From positions 1 to 11,344 of the forward strand of contig JAGBUD010000169.1 in NCBI GenBank assembly GCA_017630995.1: DNA of 11,344 bases, given 5' to 3'. Shown one piece after another: positions 1 to 7,463 of this stretch. The DNA comes from Clostridia bacterium. Its GTDB lineage: Bacteria; Bacillota_A; Clostridia; Oscillospirales; CAG-272. The stretch's first letter is position 1. Each line of letters opens with the position of its first letter. The notes under the pieces are model-generated. The model was not told the DNA's origin and ran no database searches. It saw only the letters and a program-made list of their open reading frames with translations. The translations under genes and the position numbers were made by a program.

Positions 1-1
1 A

Positions 2-910
2 AGACTTATTCAGTCTGAGGCACCGATTCAGGATTATTACACAATAATCAAGAATAAGCTCCTCTCCTATAAGGGCGTTAAGGCTAGAATGAGCTGGAAC
101 TTCGAGTCCTTCAATAAGGGCAGAATTCAGTGCGCTAAGCTTAACGTAAAGGGTAATGCGTTCCTTGTATACCTCGGACTTGATCCTAATGAATACAACG
201 CAAACAAGTACCACTTCGTAGACGTTTCCGACAAGCCCAAGCTTGATAAGGTTCCCATGATGCTCAAGATTAAGAGCGACAGAGCGCTTAAGTATGCTGT
301 CGAGCTTATCGAAGAGGTTATGAGAAAGAATGAAATCGAGCAGGGCGAGGTTGCAACCACCGATTACCATATGCCTTACGAAACCACCGACGAGCTTGCG
401 GATCGTGATCTTGTAAAGATTATTCTTCCCGCAGGAATGGTGATTGATGAAAACACCATCATCGAAAGAGTAGACGTTGGCGAGCTTCTCAAGGATATGG
501 GACGTGATGAAGAAACCGTTGAGGCACATCACGTAAATATCATCAACCATCACGTTGCACCCGAGTCAATAGCGTTCACAACGCCCGAGGTTGCCGATGA
601 AATCATCAGCGACGAGCAGGTAAGTGAGCTTGTTGAAGAAATCGTGCATACCCCCGGAACTGCACCCAAGTCCAATAAGTGCTACGAAATAAACATTGAT
701 ACCATCTGTGAAAACTTCGAGGACGGCGAAACCGTAACAATTGAAGCCCTCAAGGCAAAGCGCCTTGTAAGCAAGAAGGCTGAAAGAATTAAGGTTCTCG
801 CTCGCGGAAGAATGACGAAGAATCTCACCGTTATAGCAGATAAGTATTCAATTCAGGCTATCAAGATGATAGGCCTCGCAGGCGGACTTGCAGAAAGATA
901 TAAGGACTGA
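2..910 (+). CDS. uL15-like domain protein, 5' end missing
   Basis: The reading frame is open to the left edge, so the true start lies outside; an ATG at 89 is internal, because the 29 residues before it (including YYTIIKNKLLSYKGVKAR) continue the same conserved domain. I recognise this N-terminal block, with its SYKGVK..R.SW..E..N.GR pattern and LYLGLDP-type ending, from large uncharacterised clostridial proteins. The middle, about residues 110-225 of the visible 302, is acidic and probably linker-like. The last 75 or so residues, from INIDTICENFEDGETVT to the AGG near the end, resemble the C-terminal half of ribosomal protein uL15: a V/I-T-x-E-x-L-K segment, a K-V-L-A-R-G turn, then L-T-V-x-A-x-x-(Y/F)-S. 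It is not the ribosomal L15 itself, since the glycine-rich N-terminus and the ribosomal-operon neighbours are absent. Function unknown; RNA or ribosome association is inference only. Confidence 0.85.
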   Translation, partial: RLIQSEAPIQDYYTIIKNKLLSYKGVKARMSWNFESFNKGRIQCAKLNVKGNAFLVYLGLDPNEYNANKYHFVDVSDKPKLDKVPMMLKIKSDRALKYAVELIEEVMRKNEIEQGEVATTDYHMPYETTDELADRDLVKIILPAGMVIDENTIIERVDVGELLKDMGRDEETVEAHHVNIINHHVAPESIAFTTPEVADEIISDEQVSELVEEIVHTPGTAPKSNKCYEINIDTICENFEDGETVTIEALKAKRLVSKKAERIKVLARGRMTKNLTVIADKYSIQAIKMIGLAGGLAERYKD

Positions 911-941
911 TTTTAAGCCTTTAGCTCTTCGAAATTAAAAA

Positions 942-976
942 GAGGGTAGCTCAAGTTTCACCCTTGAGCTACCCTC
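942..976. terminator. 14-bp perfect hairpin between two + strand genes
   Basis: GAGGGTAGCTCAAG (942-955) pairs perfectly with CTTGAGCTACCCTC (963-976) around a 7-nt loop, 32 bp after the stop at 910. In the + direction it is followed by ACATTCT rather than a T-run, so it is a poor intrinsic terminator for the upstream gene. Read on the minus strand, it is followed by CTTTTTAATTT, a good U-tract. It may stop antisense transcription, or act on the + strand as a 3'-end stabilising stem. Confidence 0.6.
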
Positions 977-1028
977 ACATTCTAAAACAATCGCAAAACG
1001 ATTTATTCCCCTGAAAGAAGGCAAATTA

Positions 1029-1607
1029 ATGAAAAAAACGTATCTTTTTTGCACCAGAATAAAATTATACTTAATAGAAATTCCCTTGATAATTTTGTTG
1101 GTGCTCACTTGCTCATATAATTCGAATGCTCAGCACGTCTTCAAGCTCTATCCCTTGATAGTATTTCTCTCGCTCGGTATAATATTTATTCTTGTGTATT
1201 TCTTCCGTGTGATAAGCCTCTCGTTTGAGGAGGTCAGATATCACGGACTCTTCTCCTCGCGTGACCACGCGCCGATAAACAAGGATAAAGAGGTTATTCT
1301 CACCCTCCGCGGAAAAAGAAGACTCACCGTTGAGCTTTTCGGAAACGACGGAAAAGCCCCCGAGCTTGATTGGATAAAGGATAACGAAAACTATAAGATT
1401 ACGGATATTTATCTCTTTCGCGGAAAAGCTATAGCAGGAAAGCAAAAGGTGAAAAGAATTCTCTCATATTACGGAGTTGACGATGAGGGAAGACGCGCCG
1501 CCATTGAAAACGATGAGTTTTCAGCCGATTACGAATTCGTTTCTCTCAAAAGCAAAAAGGCAGAGGGCGTAACCGAAATAAGAATAAAAATGAAAGAAAC
1601 CGTATAA
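1029..1607 (+). CDS. Membrane protein of unknown function, two N-terminal helices
   Basis: 192 residues. The ATG is preceded by a GAAAGAAGG ribosome binding site at 1013-1021. The first 62 residues hold two hydrophobic helices, about 13-30 and 41-60, joined by a short polar loop (CSYNSNAQHVFKLYP). By the positive-inside rule both ends should face the cytoplasm. The remaining 130 residues are soluble, highly charged and probably beta-rich (for example VILTLRGKRRLTVELFG, and TEIRIKMKETV at the end). I recognise no enzymatic motif or named family. It stands alone between the hairpin at 942-976 and the metY promoter, and I could not find a convincing promoter of its own, so it may depend on readthrough past that hairpin. 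Real gene by ribosome binding site and codon pattern; function unknown. Confidence 0.75.
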   Translation: MKKTYLFCTRIKLYLIEIPLIILLVLTCSYNSNAQHVFKLYPLIVFLSLGIIFILVYFFRVISLSFEEVRYHGLFSSRDHAPINKDKEVILTLRGKRRLTVELFGNDGKAPELDWIKDNENYKITDIYLFRGKAIAGKQKVKRILSYYGVDDEGRRAAIENDEFSADYEFVSLKSKKAEGVTEIRIKMKETV

Positions 1608-1619
1608 AGTAAAATACCC

Positions 1620-1648
1620 TTGACAATAAAGATATTTTGTGGTAGTAT
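1620..1648 (+). promoter_or_regulatory. metY-metA operon promoter
   Basis: TTGACA at 1620-1625, a 17-bp spacer, and TAGTAT at 1643-1648 with an extended -10 (TGG at 1640-1642). The start would fall near 1655, giving a leader of about 40 nt. That is too short for a SAM riboswitch or a T-box, so any methionine control would have to act through a repressor or elsewhere. Confidence 0.75.
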
Positions 1649-1694
1649 TTTATATAAATTTTAAAGCCACTCTTTTTCCTCGGGAGGATAAACA

Positions 1695-2978
1695 ATGAAA
1701 AATTATAAAATTGAAACGAAATGCGTACAAGGCGGTTACACCGCGGGAAACGGTGAGCCCCGCCAAATTCCGATAATCCAAAGCACCACGTTCAGATATC
1801 TCACGGGTGAGGATATGGGAAAGCTCTTCGACCTTGAAGCGTCGGGCTATTTCTATAGCAGACTCCAAAATCCCACGTGTGATACCGTGGCGGCAAAAAT
1901 CTGCGAGCTTGAGGGCGGAAGCGCCGCAATGCTTCTCTCATCGGGACAAGCCGCATCGTTTTTCTCAATATTCAATATAGCTTCTTGCGGTGACCATGTT
2001 ATCTCAAGCGCAAGCATATACGGCGGCACCTATAACCTCTTTGCCGTAACGATGAAAAAAATGGGTATCGAGTTCACTTTTGTTGACCCCGATATAAGCT
2101 ATGAGGACTTACTTTCGGAGTTTAAGCCCAATACAAAGGCTGTGTTTGGTGAAACTCTTGCAAATCCCGCCCTCACCGTTCTCGATATTGAAAAATTTGC
2201 GAAAGCCGCACATGCAAACGGCGTTCCGCTTATAATAGACAATACCTTTGCAACCCCCGTAAACTGCCGTCCCTTTGAATTCGGTGCGGATATAGTCACC
2301 CATTCAACCACCAAATATATGGACGGACACGGCAGCGCAGTCGGCGGATGTATCGTTGATTCGGGAAAATTCGATTGGATGGCAAATAAGGAAAAATTCC
2401 CCGGACTTTGCACCCCCGATGAAAGCTATCACGGAATTACCTATGCCGAAAAGTTCGGCAAGGAGGGAGCCTTTATCTATAAGGCAACCGCGCAGCTTAT
2501 GCGTGATTTCGGAAGCACCCAATCTCCCCAAAACGCATATCTTCTCAACCTCGGTCTTGAAAGCCTGCACGTCAGAATGGAGCGCCATTGTCTGAACGCA
2601 AAAAAGGTTGCCGAATATCTTGAGGCAAACGAAAAGATTGCTTGGGTAAACTATCCCGGACTTAAATCAAATAAGTATTACGACCTCGCAAATAAGTATA
2701 TGCCTAACGGCACGTGCGGCGTTGTCAGCTTCGGAATCAAGGGCGGCAGAGCCGCTGCTGAAAAGTTTATGTGCGCCCTCAAAATCTGCGCCATAGAAAC
2801 TCACGTTGCAGACGCGCGCTCTTGTTGCCTGCACCCCGCAAGCACAACGCATAGACAGATGAGCGATGCCGAGCTTACGGCAGCGGGTGTTCCCGCAGAC
2901 CTTGTCCGTCTTTCTTGCGGACTTGAAAATTACGAGGATCTTATTGCAGATATCGAAGAAGCACTCAAAAATATTTAA
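1695..2978 (+). CDS. metY: O-acetylhomoserine sulfhydrylase (aminocarboxypropyltransferase)
   Basis: 427 residues, the usual length for MetY and longer than the roughly 380-400 of cystathionine synthases and lyases of the same fold-type I PLP family. It makes homocysteine from O-acetylhomoserine and sulfide in the cytoplasm, by direct sulfhydrylation. Visible family marks: TKCVQGGY near the N-terminus; the tetramer-contact motif YSRLQNPT at 54-61; SSGQAA at 82-87 for phosphate binding; DNTFATP at 182-188, with Asp182 expected to bind the pyridine nitrogen; and STTKYMDGHG at 204-213, with Lys207 the expected Schiff-base lysine. The start is fixed by CGGGAGGA at 1681-1688. Its partner metA follows after 15 bp in the same transcript and makes its substrate. 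MetY enzymes can also accept methanethiol, and specificity cannot be read here. Confidence 0.95.
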   Translation: MKNYKIETKCVQGGYTAGNGEPRQIPIIQSTTFRYLTGEDMGKLFDLEASGYFYSRLQNPTCDTVAAKICELEGGSAAMLLSSGQAASFFSIFNIASCGDHVISSASIYGGTYNLFAVTMKKMGIEFTFVDPDISYEDLLSEFKPNTKAVFGETLANPALTVLDIEKFAKAAHANGVPLIIDNTFATPVNCRPFEFGADIVTHSTTKYMDGHGSAVGGCIVDSGKFDWMANKEKFPGLCTPDESYHGITYAEKFGKEGAFIYKATAQLMRDFGSTQSPQNAYLLNLGLESLHVRMERHCLNAKKVAEYLEANEKIAWVNYPGLKSNKYYDLANKYMPNGTCGVVSFGIKGGRAAAEKFMCALKICAIETHVADARSCCLHPASTTHRQMSDAELTAAGVPADLVRLSCGLENYEDLIADIEEALKNI

Positions 2979-2993
2979 GGTAGGTTAAATCGA

Positions 2994-3923
2994 ATGCCGA
3001 TTAAAATTCCAAACGATCTGCCTGCGGTGAAAATACTTGGCGACGAAAATATCTTCGTTATGACCGAAACCCGCGCTATAACGCAGGATATCCGTCCCCT
3101 TAAAATACTCCTACTTAATCTTATGCCCAAGAAGATTGAAACGGAAACGCAGTTTTCGCGTCTTCTCGGTAACACGCCGCTTCAGGTCGAGCTTGAGCTT
3201 ATTCACACGAAAAGCCATAAATCAAAAAACGTAGCAGAGGAGCATTTGCTCTCGTTCTATAAAACCTTTGACGAGGTAAAGGCGAATTATTACGACGGAC
3301 TTATAATCACGGGCGCTCCCGTTGAGCACCTTGAATTCGAGGAGGTCGAATATTGGCAGGAGCTTGTCGAGATAATGGAATGGTCAAAGAGCCACGTGCA
3401 TAGCACTCTGCATATATGCTGGGGCGCTCAAGCGGGTCTTTATTATCATTACGGAATAAAGAAATATTCCCTTGACGAAAAGCTCTTCGGTGTCTTTCCT
3501 CATCGCGTGGATTATAAGCAGTCCATACTATTCCGCGGATTTGACGACGTGTTTATGGTTCCTCAATCGAGGCACACCACGGTAAAGACGGAGGACGTTG
3601 CCGCAGTGTCGGAATTAAAGATTCTTGCCTCGTCGGACGAGGCGGGCGTCTATGCCGTTATGAGCAAAAAGGGTAGGCATATCTTTATAACTGGACATAG
3701 TGAATACGATGCGGAAACCTTAAAGGGCGAGTATCTTCGTGACCTCTCCCAAGGCAAGCCGATAAAGATTCCGAAAAACTATTTCCCGGGCGATAATCCC
3801 GAAAAATTCCCCAACGTCAGCTGGCGCGCACACGCAAATCTCCTTTTCTCAAACTGGCTGAACTATTTCGTATATCAAACAACGCCATACGACATCACCG
3901 CGGTGTCAAATAATGAAAATTAA
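2994..3923 (+). CDS. metAA: Homoserine O-acetyltransferase, MetA family
   Basis: 309 residues, full family length. It transfers an acyl group from CoA to the hydroxyl of homoserine, the committed step of methionine synthesis, in the cytoplasm. The glutamine-amidotransferase-like fold shows Cys142 in HICWGAQAG as the acyl-carrying nucleophile, and His235 and Glu237 in TGHSEYD completing the triad. Residue 111, in ITGAPVE, is glutamate. In characterised MetA enzymes Glu at this position goes with acetyl-CoA use and Gly with succinyl-CoA, so this should be an acetyltransferase despite the common 'succinyltransferase' label. That agrees with metY directly upstream, which needs O-acetylhomoserine. 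The start has a moderate ribosome binding site (GGTAGGT, 2979-2985). The gene is co-transcribed with metY, and its stop is followed at once by a strong terminator. Confidence 0.95.
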   Translation: MPIKIPNDLPAVKILGDENIFVMTETRAITQDIRPLKILLLNLMPKKIETETQFSRLLGNTPLQVELELIHTKSHKSKNVAEEHLLSFYKTFDEVKANYYDGLIITGAPVEHLEFEEVEYWQELVEIMEWSKSHVHSTLHICWGAQAGLYYHYGIKKYSLDEKLFGVFPHRVDYKQSILFRGFDDVFMVPQSRHTTVKTEDVAAVSELKILASSDEAGVYAVMSKKGRHIFITGHSEYDAETLKGEYLRDLSQGKPIKIPKNYFPGDNPEKFPNVSWRAHANLLFSNWLNYFVYQTTPYDITAVSNNEN

Positions 3924-3925
3924 GC

Positions 3926-3958
3926 AAAAAGGTTGAAACCTCGCGTTTCAACCTTTTT
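3926..3958. terminator. Terminator of the metY-metA operon
   Basis: AAAAAGGTTGAAAC (3926-3939) and GTTTCAACCTTTTT (3945-3958) form a perfect 14-bp stem with a 5-nt loop, starting 2 bp after the metA stop. The T5 run ends the right arm and the A5 run begins the left, so it would work in both directions. Confidence 0.9.
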
Positions 3959-4068
3959 ATCTTTAAAAGCTGTGGGCAAAATAAATAAAAACACAATCTT
4001 GCTTTTGTTAAAAGTGAAAGAAATTGAGTATAACCATGTCAAAGCTACCCCGAAATAGAAAAAGTTGG

Positions 4069-4097
4069 TTGACTGGACTTTTAAATTATGGTATACT
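4069..4097 (+). promoter_or_regulatory. Promoter of the orphan exported-protein gene
   Basis: TTGACT at 4069-4074, a 17-bp spacer, TATACT at 4092-4097, and an extended -10 TGG at 4089-4091. The start would be near 4104, immediately before the ribosome binding site, so the leader is only about 20 nt. The rest of 3959-4068 shows no recognisable element. Confidence 0.75.
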
Positions 4098-4123
4098 AAA
4101 GGCAACAAGGGGGGAGCTTTATT

Positions 4124-4807
4124 ATGACGAAAAAGAAGCAAATAATCAAGAAATGCTCGATTATACTTTTTTATATAGTTGCTAGTTTGTACAGTTTTTG
4201 TGCCCATTTCCTGCTTCTATTTCTTGCGTTTAATATTATTTTTTCCTCTATTCCTTCCGACTACGTGAAAGAATGTAATTGGAATTGTGACGAGGCTACG
4301 TTTGAAACCGAATACTGTGAGGCATATAATAAAAAGCTTGATGAGTTGATATTAAAATATGACCTTTCTTTAGAAAGAGAGATGCTTGTAGATCCTGAAC
4401 ATTATGTCGCCGACGTTATGTTTTATCTTCATGCAGAAGAGTATGAGATTAGGTTTTGTATGTTACATCTTTCTGACTTCGGTGTGTTATATGCATATTT
4501 TGACTACTATTTAGAAGATAAAGAAGATTTGCAAAATCTTGATTTAACACCTCAAATTAATTTTATGAATGATTTTGTGCATTTTGTAGGATATGATACA
4601 AAAATTGGAAAAAATCATTTTGAAAGTCTATATTTAGAGATGTTGGAAACCGATTCGAGTGCTAGTTACATATATCACAAAGACGATGATTATTTGGAAG
4701 GTCTTGTGTCCACAATTGGTTATTTTGTCTGTACATACGAATTCGAAACCACAACGTATTGCGAGTTTCGTTTCAAGGGTCTTCTCAAACCCTTGGAATT
4801 AGACTAG
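4124..4807 (+). CDS. Anchored or secreted protein of unknown function, AT-rich
   Basis: 227 residues with a very strong ribosome binding site (AAGGGGGGAG, 4107-4116). The N-terminus reads as a lysine-rich start (MTKKKQIIKK) followed by a long hydrophobic stretch, about residues 12-43. That is long enough for a signal anchor or a helical hairpin, so the acidic remainder is probably outside the cell. There is no lipobox. The outer part carries six cysteines (51, 55, 65, 112, 203, 213), an even number that could form disulfides, and is rich in Asp, Glu, Tyr and Phe. I recognise no family. Base and codon use differ from both neighbours: many TTA, ATA, TTT and AAT codons, against the CTC/CTT, GCA/GCG-rich style of metY and the fucosidase. 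With its private promoter and terminator it looks like a late arrival, though transfer is inferred. Confidence 0.75.
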   Translation: MTKKKQIIKKCSIILFYIVASLYSFCAHFLLLFLAFNIIFSSIPSDYVKECNWNCDEATFETEYCEAYNKKLDELILKYDLSLEREMLVDPEHYVADVMFYLHAEEYEIRFCMLHLSDFGVLYAYFDYYLEDKEDLQNLDLTPQINFMNDFVHFVGYDTKIGKNHFESLYLEMLETDSSASYIYHKDDDYLEGLVSTIGYFVCTYEFETTTYCEFRFKGLLKPLELD

Positions 4808-4831
4808 GAAAAACAATGTAAAACAAAAACC

Positions 4832-4861
4832 ACCGCCCGTGAGCGACAGCTCACGGGCGGT
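4832..4861. terminator. Bidirectional terminator between convergent genes
   Basis: ACCGCCCGTGAGC (4832-4844) pairs perfectly with GCTCACGGGCGGT (4849-4861) around a GACA tetraloop. The + side continues TTATATCTT; the minus side continues GGTTTTTGTTTT, a better U-tract. It serves the exported-protein gene ending at 4807 (+) and the AEC carrier ending at 4869 (-), and lies 7 bp from the latter's stop. Confidence 0.9.
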
Positions 4862-4868
4862 TTATATC

Positions 4869-5858
4869 TTATATGGAAAACTCACCGAACAAAAGCGTCA
4901 TTAATGCGTACATTACGGGGATTGAAAAGACGGCAAGCGTGTGTGAAATCATTGCCATACTTGCGCCCGTTTCGGGATTTCCGCCGTATGCTTCGGGGAA
5001 AACAACCGTGTTAAGTCCGAGCGGTGCGGCGGTTGCAAAGAAGCATAGGAATAGCGCGGAATTGTCTATTTCAAGCTTAAATATGAGATTGAGAAGCGTT
5101 TTGAAGCCGAATAGCAATCCGATAATGACGGACGGGATAATGAAAAGGCGCAGAAACGTTGCAACGTAAACCTTTGCTTTTTTGAGCATACCAACAAAGC
5201 TATAGCTCGCTATGGTGAATCCGGCAAGCAGCATTGCAACGGGTCCCATGCAGCCCTTGAGCGAATCAAGTGCGTTTGCGAGGAATGGGGGAATGTGATT
5301 TCCAAGTCCCGTGATTCCAACGAGCATACCGACGAGCATCGCAACCGTCGGTGCGTTAAAAATCTTCTTAAAGAAGCTCATATTGTTTTCGCCCTTTGGA
5401 ACAAGAACGCTGATTCCCCAAGTGTAAATTACAAGGCTTATAGGTAAGCAGTAAAGCTTGTAATATGAGAGCGCCTCTTCACCGAAAAGAGCAAGAACAA
5501 CGGGGTCGCCTATGTATCCGCTATTCGCAAAAGCTAGAGCATACATATAAATTCCGCGCTCCGAGCAGTTTTTGGGAACGAAAACCTTTCCCAGCGGTAT
5601 TGCAATCGCAAGCGCAATTGCAACGCCAACGCTGGATATGATAATATTTATCGAATGTGTGCCTATAGAATCTGCGGTAAAATATCTCGCCATTGTGGAA
5701 AAGCTCAATGCGGGGCAGAAAACCCAGGTTTCAAGCTTTGCCATAACCTTACCTGCATTGTCGGGCAAAAGCTTTGCTTTTTTTGTTATAAAACCGATGG
5801 CAATGCAGATAAAAAGCGTCAGCATTGGCGTTAGGGTTGCCAAAAATGTTGTTATCAT
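4869..5858 (-). CDS. AEC (auxin efflux carrier) family transporter
   Basis: 329 residues from the start chosen here. A longer frame opens at 5921, but that extension overlaps the promoter at 5893-5921, while the ATG at 5858 has GGAGT five bases upstream and begins with a proper membrane helix (MITTFLATLTPMLTLFICIA). The protein is hydrophobic throughout, with about ten helices in two groups of five, the AEC layout. The middle motif ALAFANSGYIGDPV (107-120) matches the family's conserved N-(S/T)-G-(F/Y)-x-G-x-P crossover segment, and the second half carries AAPLGLNTVVFPEAYG. AEC proteins are secondary carriers in the plasma membrane; bacterial members are linked to organic acids such as malate, but the substrate cannot be read from sequence. 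It is single-cistron, with its own promoter and terminator. Confidence 0.9.
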   Translation of the reverse strand: MITTFLATLTPMLTLFICIAIGFITKKAKLLPDNAGKVMAKLETWVFCPALSFSTMARYFTADSIGTHSINIIISSVGVAIALAIAIPLGKVFVPKNCSERGIYMYALAFANSGYIGDPVVLALFGEEALSYYKLYCLPISLVIYTWGISVLVPKGENNMSFFKKIFNAPTVAMLVGMLVGITGLGNHIPPFLANALDSLKGCMGPVAMLLAGFTIASYSFVGMLKKAKVYVATFLRLFIIPSVIIGLLFGFKTLLNLIFKLEIDNSALFLCFFATAAPLGLNTVVFPEAYGGNPETGASMAMISHTLAVFSIPVMYALMTLLFGEFSI

Positions 5859-5863
5859 ATAAG

Positions 5864-5868
5864 ACTCC
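5864..5868 (-). promoter_or_regulatory. Ribosome binding site that sets the AEC carrier start
   Basis: Minus-strand GGAGT, 5 nt before the ATG at 5858-5856. No comparable site precedes the longer open frame at 5921. Confidence 0.75.
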
Positions 5869-5892
5869 AATAAAAGTAAACTAACAGTATTT

Positions 5893-5921
5893 ATTTTATC
5901 ACCGCACATCGCTTTTGTCAA
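5893..5921 (-). promoter_or_regulatory. Promoter of the AEC carrier
   Basis: On the minus strand: TTGACA (5921-5916), a 17-bp spacer, TAAAAT (5898-5893), with the extended -10 TGA at 5901-5899. The transcription start is expected near 5886, giving a leader of roughly 28 nt. Confidence 0.8.
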
Positions 5922-5961
5922 TTATAAAACGAAAAATATCGAAAAATAGGTGAGCTTTCGC

Positions 5962-5999
5962 AAAAAAAGAAGCGGGGCACCGCTTCGCGCAGTGCCCGC
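5962..5999 (-). terminator. Terminator of the fucosidase gene
   Basis: On the minus strand, GCGGGCAC (5999-5992) pairs with GTGCCCCGC (5980-5972) with one bulged base and an 11-nt loop, and is followed by TTCTTTTTTT. It starts 17 bp past the fucosidase stop at 6016. A competing shorter hairpin, GAAGCG with CGCTTC (5969-5974 and 5981-5986), shares the same bases. Confidence 0.8.
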
Positions 6000-6015
6000 C
6001 CTTACAAATATTTAA

Positions 6016-7455
6016 TTACTGAAGCTCGATATTGAAGCAGTCTGCAATGTCCGAGGGGGTGTCGATGAGGTGCGCAGGCATATCAACGATGAATTTGCCG
6101 TCCTGATTTCTAAAGGAAAGCTCCTCGCCCGTTCTCATAAATACAACTCTCTTAACGTCGCCCTTGAAAGGAATCGTGTAGGAATCAAACACAGGCTCTC
6201 TATCGCCGTAAAGGTAGAAAGCGTTGACGGTCTTTGAGTCCTTTGAGCGAGTGAATGCGTAGTTGCCCGTTCTGTAGGGAGCAACGCTTCTCGTGCCGTG
6301 AATTGCATTTCCGAATTTAGCCATCCACTTGGAAAGCACCTTAAGCTCGGCAACCGCGCGCACGGGAAGTCTTCCGTCGGGCTGGGGAGCAAGGTTGAGC
6401 GCAAGGTTTCCGCCCTTTGCAACAACGTCGAGGAGAAGATGAACGATCTCCTTTGCGGACATATAGTCTTGGTCGTAAGTATAGCCAAAGGAGGTGTGGT
6501 TTGAGCCGTTTTCAAACATCTTCTTGCCCATAACCGTGCAAACCTCCCACGGAGCGTCAATGTGGGAATCGGGGAACACAAGCTCGGGAGTTATAATATC
6601 CTCGCAAATGCCAACGCCGCCGCGCAAAACGCCAAGCATATGGGGCTGAATCTTGCGAAGCTCCTCGGTCATTTCGGGAACGCCGAGCTTAATTCCGTCG
6701 CAGCCGCCGTCATACCAAAGCGCGTCTATCTTTCCGTAATCGGTAACAAGCTCCTTGAGCTGTGCAAAAACGAACTCTTGGAACTTGCGCCACTTTTCAG
6801 GCTTCTCGTCGGGGTTATAAGAGGGAACGCGGCGTGTGCCGTCGCGCATTGCATAGCCCTCCTCCCAATAGTAAGGGCAGGAGAAGTCTCCGCGGCTATA
6901 ATAGAGGGAAATACCCATTCCCTTGTTTCTGAAAGCGTCAAAAAGAACCTTGGTTATATCCGCATTCTTGTTATCGCGGTAGGGAACCTCGCTGCCCGTA
7001 ACCTTGTAGTCGGTGGTCTTTGTGTCCCAAAGGCAGAATCCGTCGTGGTGCTTCGTGGTGAAGCAAAGGTATCTGAATCCCGCATCGTATGCTATGTCCG
7101 CCCATTCCTCGGGGTCAAAGCGGAGGGGCAAAAATCCCTTGTGAAGCTGTGCATACATTTCCTTAACCTCGCGGTTTGTCGTGCCGGGCTTGAACTGCCA
7201 TTTTGTCCAAGGAAAGTCAACAAGAGGCCAGGATTCCTTAATTCCAAGCTGGTTGTAAAGTCCCCAGTGAATCATAAGTCCGAATTTTTGGTCCATAAAC
7301 CATTCGAGCGTTTCGCGCACGAGCGGACTCTTGGGATAGGTGTATTTTGACGCGTGACGTCTGATTTCGGCTTGGCGCTCGTCGATTGCAATCTCTTGCG
7401 CATCAAGTCCTTTTTTGTTAACAACGTCAATATTTTCGTTTTCGATTTTTGCCAT
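6016..7455 (-). CDS. Alpha-L-fucosidase, glycoside hydrolase family 29
   Basis: 479 residues. It removes terminal alpha-L-fucose with retention, through a (beta/alpha)8 barrel. Seen in the sequence: FGLMIHWGLY near residue 63, where His binds fucose in the family; TKHHDGFCLWDTKTTDY at about 134-150, a GH29 hallmark; and IDALWYDGG at 243-251, with Asp249 the expected nucleophile. Glu304 in DAPWEVCTVM, followed by TSFGYTYD, is my candidate acid/base (inference, since that residue varies among subfamilies). A beta-sandwich domain follows from about 385. There is no signal peptide, so it should act in the cytoplasm on imported oligosaccharides. The ATG at 7455 is preferred over 7476 because GAGGAG sits 8 nt upstream. 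It lies divergent from an AraC-type regulator, the likely controller. No fucose uptake or isomerase gene is nearby. Linkage preference is unknown. Confidence 0.93.
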   Translation of the reverse strand: MAKIENENIDVVNKKGLDAQEIAIDERQAEIRRHASKYTYPKSPLVRETLEWFMDQKFGLMIHWGLYNQLGIKESWPLVDFPWTKWQFKPGTTNREVKEMYAQLHKGFLPLRFDPEEWADIAYDAGFRYLCFTTKHHDGFCLWDTKTTDYKVTGSEVPYRDNKNADITKVLFDAFRNKGMGISLYYSRGDFSCPYYWEEGYAMRDGTRRVPSYNPDEKPEKWRKFQEFVFAQLKELVTDYGKIDALWYDGGCDGIKLGVPEMTEELRKIQPHMLGVLRGGVGICEDIITPELVFPDSHIDAPWEVCTVMGKKMFENGSNHTSFGYTYDQDYMSAKEIVHLLLDVVAKGGNLALNLAPQPDGRLPVRAVAELKVLSKWMAKFGNAIHGTRSVAPYRTGNYAFTRSKDSKTVNAFYLYGDREPVFDSYTIPFKGDVKRVVFMRTGEELSFRNQDGKFIVDMPAHLIDTPSDIADCFNIELQ

Positions 7456-7463
7456 TGTGTAAT

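Noticed and set aside
1113..1445. 110-codon minus-strand frame inside the membrane protein gene
   Set aside because: No ribosome binding site, no recognisable protein features, and fully within a well-supported + strand gene.
1608..1694. SAM riboswitch or T-box upstream of metY
   Set aside because: Only 87 bp lie between genes, with the promoter inside. No stem pattern or T-box sequence is visible.
3959..4068. Possible small gene or RNA in the gap after metA
   Set aside because: No open frame with a ribosome binding site and no strong secondary structure were seen apart from the terminator before and the promoter after.
5859..5921. 21-residue N-terminal extension of the AEC carrier
   Set aside because: It starts inside the predicted -35 box, lacks a ribosome binding site, and would add a non-family leader before a normal first helix.
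6135..6581. 148-codon open frame on the minus strand
   Set aside because: Same strand as the fucosidase but a shifted frame within it. Motif continuity in the main frame excludes a frameshift.
6562..7350. 262-codon open frame on the + strand
   Set aside because: It lies wholly antisense to the fucosidase, whose catalytic motifs are intact. Its translation resembles no family I know and has no proper ribosome binding site. It arises from the codon bias of the real gene.
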